A DNA stretch of 64,000 nt from Parahaliea mediterranea (lineage in GTDB: Bacteria > Pseudomonadota > Gammaproteobacteria > Pseudomonadales > Halieaceae): positions 1-64,000 of the forward strand of contig NZ_JAFKCZ010000005.1 of NCBI RefSeq assembly GCF_017255185.1, in the 5' to 3' direction. The notes under the pieces were generated by a model. The model was not told where the DNA came from and did no database searches. It saw nothing but the letters and a program-made list of their open reading frames with translations. How positions within the stretch are numbered: the stretch's first letter is position 1; each line of letters opens with the position of its first letter. The position numbers and the translations under genes were made by a program. This document shows, piece after piece, positions 1 through 5,699 of this stretch.

Positions 1-150
1 AAGCATTATCAAACCCGCGCCGATGCACAGCAGGACATACTGGACTACATTGCGATGTTCTATAACAGCCAACGGCTGCATTCGTACCTGGGTTACACCA
101 GTCCCAGCCAGTACGAAGCGGCTATGCTAGAAATGAAGAAAGCCGCTTAA
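1..150 (+). CDS. IS3-family transposase (OrfB), C-terminal part only
   Basis: The window opens inside this gene; 49 codons and the stop remain. The peptide carries the end of an rve/DDE integrase core: 'YNSQRLHSYLGYTSPSQYE' is the characteristic C-terminal stretch of IS3-family OrfB transposases, next to the catalytic glutamate helix. It would cut and join IS ends through a circular intermediate. The left part of the element lies outside the window, so whether the IS is complete cannot be judged. The right terminal repeat follows directly. Confidence 0.88.
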   Translation, partial: KHYQTRADAQQDILDYIAMFYNSQRLHSYLGYTSPSQYEAAMLEMKKAA

Positions 151-181
151 CTGGGTTGTCACAAATCAGTTGACCACTCCA
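151..181 (+). mobile_element. right terminal inverted repeat of the IS3-family element
   Basis: Between the transposase stop and the next reading frame lies a short sequence ending in TTGACCACTCCA. Read from the outside it begins TGGAGTGGTCAA, like the tips of many IS3-family elements. The left tip is outside the window, so neither the inverted match nor a target-site duplication can be confirmed. Confidence 0.6.
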
Positions 182-294
182 TGATTAGTTGGAGCGGTTT
201 GTTGCTAGGGTTCTTCATTTTATTACTGCCGCTCATATGGTTATATCAGGTTGTATATTTCGTCTACGTCAATTTTGGTGTCAAAAGGATTTAA
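181..294 (+). pseudogene. 37-codon membrane-protein remnant cut by the IS
   Basis: A short frame runs from an ATG at the IS boundary to TAA at 292-294. It encodes one strongly hydrophobic segment (about residues 6-30, rich in Leu, Phe, Ile, Val) and a short basic tail ending KRI. No ribosome binding site is visible, because the sequence before the ATG is the IS end. The most economical reading is that the IS cut off the 5' part of a small cassette gene. The stop codon overlaps the first core of the attC-like site, as is usual in integron cassettes. It could instead be a functional 37-residue membrane peptide. Confidence 0.4.
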
Positions 295-348
295 CGAACG
301 CATCAAAGACGACGGTGTGTAAGGCTGCAGTTTAACGCGGTGTTGGGC
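289..348 (+). other. attC-like integron recombination site
   Basis: The site starts with ATTTAAC (289-295, matching RYYYAAC) and ends with GTTGGGC (342-348, matching GTTRRRY), 60 bp overall. The inner arms (CATCAAA and TTTAACG) are imperfectly complementary, with unequal spacers beside the cores (5 against 4 nt), as in folded attC sites. The stop codon of the upstream frame overlaps the first core, and the next gene starts 25 bp after the second. No integrase gene is in view. Confidence 0.5.
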
Positions 349-372
349 GTGCCGGTGTGTCGGGAGATTTAA

Positions 373-810
373 ATGAGCCATATTGCTTCCCGTGAAGATA
401 AACATTTCCAAAGGGCAGTGGAGTCATGCGAGTTTCCGGTATCGGACTTTGACCATCGGGCTCATCTGCGTTTAGCCTATATTTATCTTGTGGATCAGGA
501 TATTGAAGGGGCTGTCCAGCGTATGCGGGAAACACTGCTTCGTTTACTGCAACACGTCGGTGTCGACCCTTCCGATAAATTCCATGAAACACTAACCAAG
601 GCGTGGGTGCTGGCTGTATACCATTTCATGAACCTCACGGAAACATCCGAATCTGCCGATGAGTTTATTGATGCGAATCCTGTGATGTTGGATTCAAAAA
701 TCATGTTGACCCACTACTCGGCCGAAGTGCTTTTCTCCGATGAGGCCCGACGTGCATTTGTAGAGCCGAATCTTGAGAAGATACCAAGACATGGCAATGA
801 GGATGCTTAG
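373..810 (+). CDS. conserved hypothetical protein, cassette-like
   Basis: A 145-residue soluble acidic protein, predicted mostly helical, with no signal peptide or membrane segment. The N-terminal 'FDHRAHLRLAYIYL' is a striking stretch that I associate with a small widespread family of unknown function, but I cannot name a Pfam entry. It starts 25 bp after an attC-like site and is followed by a second, degraded one, so it is probably an integron-cassette passenger. Base composition is clearly less GC-rich than the core genes to the right, which supports transfer. The function is unknown. Confidence 0.7.
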   Translation: MSHIASREDKHFQRAVESCEFPVSDFDHRAHLRLAYIYLVDQDIEGAVQRMRETLLRLLQHVGVDPSDKFHETLTKAWVLAVYHFMNLTETSESADEFIDANPVMLDSKIMLTHYSAEVLFSDEARRAFVEPNLEKIPRHGNEDA

Positions 811-880
811 CAAAGCAAACAATTGCGCGCCTATGGCGCCGGACACGCTAGCGCCCGCTGAATTCGCACCGCTTTGATTG
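811..880 (+). other. degraded attC-like site (weak)
   Basis: Directly after the 145-residue gene, a 70-bp stretch has the outline of an attC site: AAC then AATTG at its left, a GC-rich imperfect hairpin (GGCGCC, GGACACGCTA, GCGCCC) in the middle, then CCGCTGAATTC and CTTTGAT where the second core would lie. Both cores deviate from consensus, so this is either a decayed site or chance. Confidence 0.3.
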
Positions 881-1324
881 ATGCCAATCAACCCCGACCA
901 GCTTTGTGCGATGGGAGAAAGGCCTTTGCATCGCATGCCTGAAGGGCAGGCTACTTTGCGCCTTATGATTGATAGCAGTTTTGATGACGACGTGGTTATT
1001 CGGGTCGAGCATGATATAGCCGAAACACGATTGGTCAGTACGGTCAGGGAAAAGTCAAGTCTTGGCCACGAAGCGCGCGAACTGGTGACGACCTCAACTA
1101 TAATTTCGGATAAGAAATGGCGCGCGATTGAAGTGCTGTATGAAGATACGCCGTTTTGAGAGCTGGAATCCGCAGATCCACAATGGGCGGGAATGGATGG
1201 TTCCACCTGGGTGTTTGAGATTGCTACTGCTGACCGATATCACGTTGTAAGTCGCTGGGAAGGATTTCGATCTCCTTTAGTGGCAAAGTTCATGGTGTCG
1301 CTTTCAGGCATTAGTATTCAATAA
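881..1324 (+). pseudogene. hypothetical cassette gene broken by an in-frame TGA
   Basis: The frame from the ATG at 881 (or TTG at 878) meets TGA at 1157-1159, then continues open for 54 more codons to TAA at 1322-1324. The part after the stop (GMDGSTWVFE, then YHVVSRWEGF, then a hydrophobic tail) still looks like a coherent protein. The combination 'W.L ... LDG..W..E......YHVVDRW' is one I recognise from a family of small uncharacterised bacterial proteins. In that family a tryptophan follows the phenylalanine just before the stop, so TGG to TGA is the likely mutation. The function is unknown. Confidence 0.6.
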
Positions 1325-1477
1325 GAAGCACGGCGGCAACACCGAAGCTGTTTTCAGCTGTTTGTTTACCGCGCTCCTGAAGTTCGGTTCTCACTGAGAA
1401 TCCAGGTCAATCGAAACCAAACAAGATATATAATCATCATTTTTCGGTGGACAACTGTCATTATTCAGGGAGGGGAA
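1325..1477. other. intergenic stretch with no recognised feature
   Basis: This 153-bp moderately AT-rich gap precedes the DUF2071 gene. No convincing attC site, promoter pair or terminator was found, apart from a purine-rich ribosome binding site (GGGAGGGG) at its end. Confidence 0.4.
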
Positions 1478-2278
1478 TTGCAGGCACATCTGAAATTTAA
1501 GCAGTTTTTGCACCCCAGGCCGCGGCCGAGCGGTATAGACGTTATTTGCAAACTGCAGCATTTTGCAATTATTACCTATGCAGTTGATCCATCCCGCTTT
1601 GCGAAAATATTGCCCGATCGTTTCAAGCTCGATCTCGTCGACATTGGTGGCGAGCTCAAGGGCTTGATATCGGTTGTTCCATTCATTGATGTAGACTTTA
1701 CTTCAGCTGTTTTCCCCTTTCCAAAGTTTCGGATGGGCCAGACAAATTATCGAATCTATATTGTTGATCGTCGGACGGGAGAGCGCTGTGTATGGTTTCT
1801 CGGCACTACTTTGGACTCATGGACCGTGGCGATTCCGCGTTACTTGTGGAATCTGCCTTGGTATTCCGGCGATGTTCGTTTCAATTGCGTAGTTGATACG
1901 CAATCAGGGCGGTACGAGTTATATCACATGACCACGGAGGCTGATTGGGCGCCAGCAGAGGTTCGACTTAACCAGCCCGAAGGTCAGTCGCTCGCATTGG
2001 ACGGGTTCCCTGATATCGAAACCGGGTTGGTCTATCTCACGCACCCGCTTGCCGGCTTTTATCATCGTCGGGATGGAAAGTTGGGCACCTACCGGGTGTG
2101 GCACGAACGGCTGCAGGTGGCCCCGGCCCAACTTGAATCGGCGCGATTTGATTTGCTGGAGCGAAAAGGTCTGGTCACATTGGAAGAGCAGCAGTCTCCA
2201 CATAGTGTTTTGTTGGATCCACTGAATGAGTTTACGATCTATCTACCGCCGAAAGTCCTTCAGGCTGAAGACCAGTAA
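1478..2278 (+). CDS. DUF2071-family (acetoacetate-decarboxylase-like) protein
   Basis: A 266-residue protein that fits the DUF2071/YqjF family, relatives of the acetoacetate decarboxylase fold: an N-terminal 'PDRFKLDL' region, a central beta-rich part (FRMGQTNYRIYI, RCVWFLGTTLDS) and a C-terminal 'THPLAGFY' segment. Enzymatic activity of the family is not established. TTG is used as the start: it sits 2 nt after a strong purine tract (GGGAGGGG), and the next in-frame ATG is far inside the protein. It stands alone in the low-GC island and may be a cassette or island passenger. Confidence 0.7.
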   Translation: MQAHLKFKQFLHPRPRPSGIDVICKLQHFAIITYAVDPSRFAKILPDRFKLDLVDIGGELKGLISVVPFIDVDFTSAVFPFPKFRMGQTNYRIYIVDRRTGERCVWFLGTTLDSWTVAIPRYLWNLPWYSGDVRFNCVVDTQSGRYELYHMTTEADWAPAEVRLNQPEGQSLALDGFPDIETGLVYLTHPLAGFYHRRDGKLGTYRVWHERLQVAPAQLESARFDLLERKGLVTLEEQQSPHSVLLDPLNEFTIYLPPKVLQAEDQ

Positions 2279-2361
2279 TTGTCGCCTGGTCGCCTCGCGG
2301 GAATCAGCTGACGTCACAATTCGGTGATGGGCAGTCAATTGGGTTACCAGTGGGTACCTTC

Positions 2362-3099
2362 ATGAGCGTCAACTACGACACACTGGCAGCAGACTACGTA
2401 AGCTACCGCGTCCCCGACCCTCGTATTGAAGCAGCCATCCGGAGACATATCTCTCCAGGCGACAGTATCCTCAACGTTGGCGCCGGCCAGGGCGCGTACG
2501 AGCCCGATGGCTTTAACGTGGTCGCCTTAGAGCCATCGCGTGAGATGATCGCCAGGCGCTCATCGAAGAAGGCGCCCACAATTCAGGGTATGGCGGAACG
2601 CCTGCCGTTTAAAGACGATAGTTTTGATACTGCACTGGGGGTGCTGACCCTCCACCACTGGCAGGACATTCAACAGGGCCTGAGTGAGCTGAAGCGCGTC
2701 ACTCGCGGCAAGATCATCCTGCTGACCTGGAATGGCGACTATGGGGAGTTCTGGTTGCCTGACTATCTTCCAGAGATCGCGGTCATCGATGTCGGTCTGT
2801 TCCCCTCAATCGGTGCGCTTTCGGAGCTGCTCGGGGGCGCGGTGTCGGTGGAGACCATCGCTATTCCGCACGACTGCACGGATGGCTTTATGTGCGCCTA
2901 CTGGCGCCGGCCTGAAATGTATCTGGATGCATCGGCAAGGCAGGCGATGTCGATGTTCTCGATGCTGGGTAGTGTCGAAGAAGGCCTTATTCAGTTGAGC
3001 GATGATTTGGAGGCGGGGTATTGGCATAAAAAGTACCAATCACTACTGGGCAAAGATCAATTGGATTGTGGATACAGATTGGTGGTTTGCAATAAGTGA
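2362..3099 (+). CDS. class I SAM-dependent methyltransferase
   Basis: A 245-residue protein with a Rossmann-type methyltransferase core. Motif I is 'ILNVGAGQGAY' at residues 36-46, the acidic end of strand 2 is 'VVALEPSREM', motif IV/post-I is 'FDTALGVLTLHHW' near residues 88-100, followed by a strand with 'GKIILLTWN'. This is the Methyltransf_11 pattern. The substrate cannot be deduced. A GTG at 2350 would add four residues; the ATG at 2362 leads straight into the conserved 'YDTLAADY' start common in this family. It is isolated, with no operon partner. Confidence 0.8.
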   Translation: MSVNYDTLAADYVSYRVPDPRIEAAIRRHISPGDSILNVGAGQGAYEPDGFNVVALEPSREMIARRSSKKAPTIQGMAERLPFKDDSFDTALGVLTLHHWQDIQQGLSELKRVTRGKIILLTWNGDYGEFWLPDYLPEIAVIDVGLFPSIGALSELLGGAVSVETIAIPHDCTDGFMCAYWRRPEMYLDASARQAMSMFSMLGSVEEGLIQLSDDLEAGYWHKKYQSLLGKDQLDCGYRLVVCNK

Positions 3100-3157
3100 T
3101 TGGGCGTCACTTGCGCGCATCTAACGTAACACCGTAATTTTCTGCGGAATTTGAAAG

Positions 3158-3472
3158 TTATGTATCTGCTCGAGAGCGCCAATAACCTGGCCGGCGCGCA
3201 TGGTGGGCTAAGGCAATCACGACAATCGAGTCTTGCGAACTCATAGTCACCAATGAAAATGGAAACTTGTGCAGAATGAGCTTTTTGGCTCCAAGCTGTG
3301 CTGCCTGTCCGTGCTTCGGGGTCAGCGGTGGGTTGGGCTCTGACAGTAGGGCCTGGGCGTGATCAAGTGCATCGATAAATCGGCTGCCCAAACCCTTCAG
3401 TTCACTTTCATACCATGCGGCGGCTTCCTCAAGTTTCAGCGCTGCCTCACGGTGTATTTTTACCGAAGGCAT
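3158..3472 (-). CDS. RelE/ParE-type toxin
   Basis: A 104-residue small basic protein with the RelE/ParE layout: an N-terminal amphipathic helix region (EAALKLEEAAAWYES), a middle 'GLGSRFIDALDHA', and a C-terminal beta region 'HKFPFSLV' and 'IVVIALAHHARRPGYW'. The final 'A.aHhrR.PgYW' is typical of ParE-like toxins, which act on gyrase; RelE members cleave mRNA on ribosomes. The start overlaps the antitoxin stop in a TGATG junction, so the two are translationally coupled, antitoxin first. It completes a classic toxin-antitoxin module within the island. Confidence 0.85.
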   Translation of the reverse strand: MPSVKIHREAALKLEEAAAWYESELKGLGSRFIDALDHAQALLSEPNPPLTPKHGQAAQLGAKKLILHKFPFSLVTMSSQDSIVVIALAHHARRPGYWRSRADT

Positions 3473-3711
3473 CAGCCGCGCTGTATTCGTGCGCGCGCTC
3501 GTGCCAGCACTTCACCGGCTTCCATCAGGGTTGCTGCGCCACTGTTTATCTCATTGATTCTACGACATATTTCAGTGTCCCAGGCGGCGGCCGCGTCAGC
3601 ATCCGCCGGGCCGTCCAAGCTGGCTACCAGGTCGCTGGCCAGCTGTGCGCGTTCTGCGTCTGCCAGTTCTAACGCTGCGCTCCGTATGCTTTCAAGTTCG
3701 GCGCTGTTCAT
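3472..3711 (-). CDS. addiction-module antitoxin (Unstab_antitox type)
   Basis: A 79-residue acidic protein placed directly upstream of the ParE-like toxin. It has the pattern of the 'putative addiction module component' family: an N-terminal helix with 'ALELADAERAQLASDLVASLDG', then 'W..EI..RI.EI.SG', then 'EVLARARARI'. It should neutralise the toxin by binding and is expected to be proteolytically unstable. The ATG at 3711 was chosen because an AGGTGGAG ribosome binding site sits 6 nt upstream; a longer in-frame extension to 3786 lacks family features. Confidence 0.83.
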   Translation of the reverse strand: MNSAELESIRSAALELADAERAQLASDLVASLDGPADADAAAAWDTEICRRINEINSGAATLMEAGEVLARARARIQRG

Positions 3712-3836
3712 GGCTGCTCCACCTAGTGCCATTACTTGGTAATTGTTGCACCGCTTAGGTTTCTTTCCAAGCGGCCGTTTCATCATCCGTGGTCGCTTTG
3801 GTCGCTGCGCCCAACCATTGCCGCTTTAGGAATCAA

Positions 3837-3856
3837 CCGCGCCCAGGCGGGCGCGG
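3837..3856 (-). terminator. hairpin downstream of the truncated VWA copy
   Basis: A perfect 8-bp stem (CCGCGCCC / GGGCGCGG) with the 4-nt loop AGGC lies just past the stop of the truncated VWA fragment on the minus strand. The intact VWA gene has an equivalent hairpin at 5662-5681. No T-tract follows, so terminator strength is uncertain. Confidence 0.5.
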
Positions 3857-3871
3857 TAACAATGCAAGACC

Positions 3872-4132
3872 CAATTCACATTCCCGCCGCAATCTCCGCC
3901 TTGCGAATCAACTGCACCAGCTCAGACCGGTAACCATAGGGATCATCCCCGCGATTCTCCTGCGCCAGTTCCAGCGCCTTGTCATAGTCCCAGTCGCCGC
4001 TGTACTTGCCGCCGCGCAGCAGTTCGGCGAAGCCGGCCACGGCGGCGGCGAAGCGGGTTTCGCGCAGGGCGGTGGCGACGCCGGTGCCGTTTCGGGACAG
4101 GGCCTGAATCAGGGTGTCGTGGTAGTTGCCCT
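3872..4132 (-). pseudogene. truncated, internally deleted copy of the VWA gene
   Basis: Positions 3872-4077 match 5696-5901 of the intact VWA gene with about six mismatches in 206 bp. Positions 4075-4132 then match 6316-6373 (five mismatches in 58 bp). The copy therefore joins the last 68 or so codons of the gene to a segment about 140 codons further upstream, with about 414 bp missing. The join lies at a shared GGCG. The frame stays open (104 codons from an ATG at 4190), but the MIDAS motif, membrane anchor and start are gone. Sequence beyond 4133 has no match, so this is an eroded duplicate rather than a working gene. Confidence 0.85.
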
Positions 4133-4298
4133 GGCTGATGGATAAATTTTTCAGGTCCAGAGCGTTGTAGGATATTCTATTGCAATGCAAGACGGTCCAG
4201 AAAACATGGAAGGGCGCGATTTTCTGGGCAATATATGATCGCCTAACGGAGGCAGGTGTTTTTCTGTAGCCTCGTTATTCTTATATAGTAGGTCACGA

Positions 4299-5030
4299 AT
4301 GCTCGATCAACATACCATTATATATGTAATGCGTCATATCGATATTGGCGGACATATTGATATCCCATACAAAAAGGTGGGAATAACTGGTAGAGGCAAC
4401 GCGACGTTGAGTTCACGTTTGCAACAAATTAGCACTACCAAGTCACCTATTCAGGCCCAGTGTATTGCTGCCTGGACGCATGATGACGCCAAGGCCATTG
4501 AAACAGCTTTTCATTTGCTGCTTGATGATAGCCGAGTTGAGGGTGAGTGGTTCTACGATAAGGATGATACTTTGGTGGAGCGATTGCAGCCAATGATGGA
4601 GCTGCTCGGCGCGCAGGAAATTGAAATTGAAAGCGCGGACGACTCATATAGTAAGAATATTCTGAAAAGGGAGGATGATTCAAGGTCTGCTTCAAATCAA
4701 AAGTTGTTGGGGGAAATTTCAGAACTATTGAAAACGCCGTTGAGAACCAGTATTCGAAAAACAGGGCCAACTTTTTTCAGTGACAAAACAAGTCTTACGT
4801 ATTACATAGGCTACAGAAAATCTGGTAATCACAGTCTTTCAATTGGGCGTAGCAAGGATGTTTACGAGTCATTAAGTACTTTCCTCGAAACACAGGGCTA
4901 TGATACTGAGCAACATGCCAGGGGGCATGCTTTGGTCCACGGTCTTTCTGTAGATATGTTGGCCGATCTTATTAATATTACTGAGTCAAGCTTTAACACA
5001 AGTTTTCAATTAGACGGGCAAATTACATGA
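4299..5030 (+). CDS. GIY-YIG (T5orf172-like) domain protein with unknown C-terminal half
   Basis: A 243-residue protein. Residues 7-105 fit a GIY-YIG fold of the T5orf172/MUG113 type: 'IIYVM' (7-11) and 'YKKVGITGR' (24-32) replace the two name-giving strands, followed by an arginine in 'SSRLQQIS' and a glutamate in 'AIETAFHLLL', the usual catalytic positions, and a 'GEWFY' segment. Such domains are single-metal DNA endonucleases. Residues 110-243 resemble nothing I know; they include 'TYYIGYRKSGNHSLSIGRSKDV', in pieces a possible second degenerate GIY-YIG-like strand pair. Codon use is AT-rich, unlike the core genes. It lies between the truncated and intact VWA copies. Confidence 0.65.
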   Translation: MLDQHTIIYVMRHIDIGGHIDIPYKKVGITGRGNATLSSRLQQISTTKSPIQAQCIAAWTHDDAKAIETAFHLLLDDSRVEGEWFYDKDDTLVERLQPMMELLGAQEIEIESADDSYSKNILKREDDSRSASNQKLLGEISELLKTPLRTSIRKTGPTFFSDKTSLTYYIGYRKSGNHSLSIGRSKDVYESLSTFLETQGYDTEQHARGHALVHGLSVDMLADLINITESSFNTSFQLDGQIT

Positions 5031-5053
5031 TTCGATGCTTCTGTCAGTCAGTT

Positions 5054-5323
5054 CTAGCGCCGACTTTCTTTCACGTCCTCCGATAGCCAGACTTTGATCA
5101 AGGACTGATACGGCATATCGCGTTTATTGGCTTCAATCTTAATGCTCTCTAATAAACTCTCAGGCAGTCTTAGTGAAATCGTTTTGGTTGAGGGTTTGAG
5201 GTTTGCCATCAAGACAGGCTGGGCCCGCTTCCAGTCAACATAGTCACTAGAGTCATGACTTTCCCAAAAGGCGCGTTCCTCCGCCTCGGTCTTAAACTTC
5301 GGAATCTTCTTGGCTTTGCTCAT
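5054..5323 (-). CDS. brnA: BrnA-type antitoxin
   Basis: An 89-residue antitoxin with the two-part BrnA/CopG_antitoxin layout: an N-terminal toxin-binding part containing 'F.TEAEERAFWE.HDS.DYVDW' and a C-terminal ribbon-helix-helix 'KTISLRLPESLLESIKIEANKRDMPYQSLIKVWL' (split here into its parts: strand TISLRLP, helix A, turn KRDMPY, helix B). It binds the toxin and should repress its own operon. The ATG at 5323 is preferred; the upstream in-frame extension is toxin-coding sequence. It overlaps the toxin gene by 32 bp, with the toxin first, as in other brnTA operons. Confidence 0.85.
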   Translation of the reverse strand: MSKAKKIPKFKTEAEERAFWESHDSSDYVDWKRAQPVLMANLKPSTKTISLRLPESLLESIKIEANKRDMPYQSLIKVWLSEDVKESRR

Positions 5324-5609
5324 AAACCGTTCTCTCCTTTCGGTGCATGTCGCGCGCCGAAATGACACGAATCAAGGTGTCGGCCGAGCGTAGGGTAAAG
5401 GTGATATGTAAACACCGGGCATTGTCAGTTTTACCCAGAGCGTGGAAGCGTGCTTCTTGCTGGCTATGCTTAGCATCGTCCAAAACCAGCAGCGGCTGGT
5501 TAAAAAACACCTGTTCGGCCTCGAACTGGGTAACGCCATGCTTTTCAACGCTCTTTCGCGCGTTGCCCGTATCCCATTCGAATCCGGCTATTTGCGCCCA
5601 GTCGATCAT
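5292..5609 (-). CDS. brnT: BrnT-family ribonuclease toxin
   Basis: A 105-residue BrnT/DUF497 protein: 'FEWDTGNARKSVEKHGVTQFEAEQVF', then 'RFHALGKTDNARCLHITFTLR', then 'IRVISARDMHRKER' (family landmarks in order; the last one is the diagnostic 'iRiISaR.a...Er'). BrnT is a RelE-fold ribonuclease that stops translation under stress. It is the first gene of the pair, directly under a palindromic promoter region at 5614-5639. No ribosome binding site is visible before ATG at 5609. Confidence 0.88.
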   Translation of the reverse strand: MIDWAQIAGFEWDTGNARKSVEKHGVTQFEAEQVFFNQPLLVLDDAKHSQQEARFHALGKTDNARCLHITFTLRSADTLIRVISARDMHRKERTVYEQSQEDSEV

Positions 5610-5613
5610 TTTT

Positions 5614-5639
5614 GTATATTACCAGCATATACGTGGTAA
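5614..5639 (-). promoter_or_regulatory. candidate brnTA operator and promoter
   Basis: Two interleaved perfect inverted repeats lie just upstream of brnT: GTATAT (5614-5619) with ATATAC (5627-5632), and TTACCA (5619-5624) with TGGTAA (5634-5639). On the minus strand TAATAT (5621-5616) is a good -10 element, only about 6 nt before the ATG, which implies a very short or absent leader. BrnA-type antitoxins are known to repress their own operon, so this is the likely binding site. Confidence 0.5.
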
Positions 5640-5661
5640 GCAAGGCCTTTGAACGAATAAG

Positions 5662-5681
5662 CCGCGCCCTAATGGACGCGG
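5662..5681 (-). terminator. hairpin after the VWA gene
   Basis: CCGCG (5662-5666) pairs with CGCGG (5677-5681), with an inner CC/GG pair and a TAAT loop, just downstream of the VWA stop on the minus strand. It corresponds to the hairpin at 3837-3856 behind the truncated copy. There is no T-tract. Confidence 0.45.
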
Positions 5682-5699
5682 AATTGACGGCACGGCAAT

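Noticed and set aside
3094-3112. Terminator hairpin AAGTGA / TCACTT after the methyltransferase gene
   Set aside because: Only 6 bp, low GC and no T-tract; too weak to report as a terminator.
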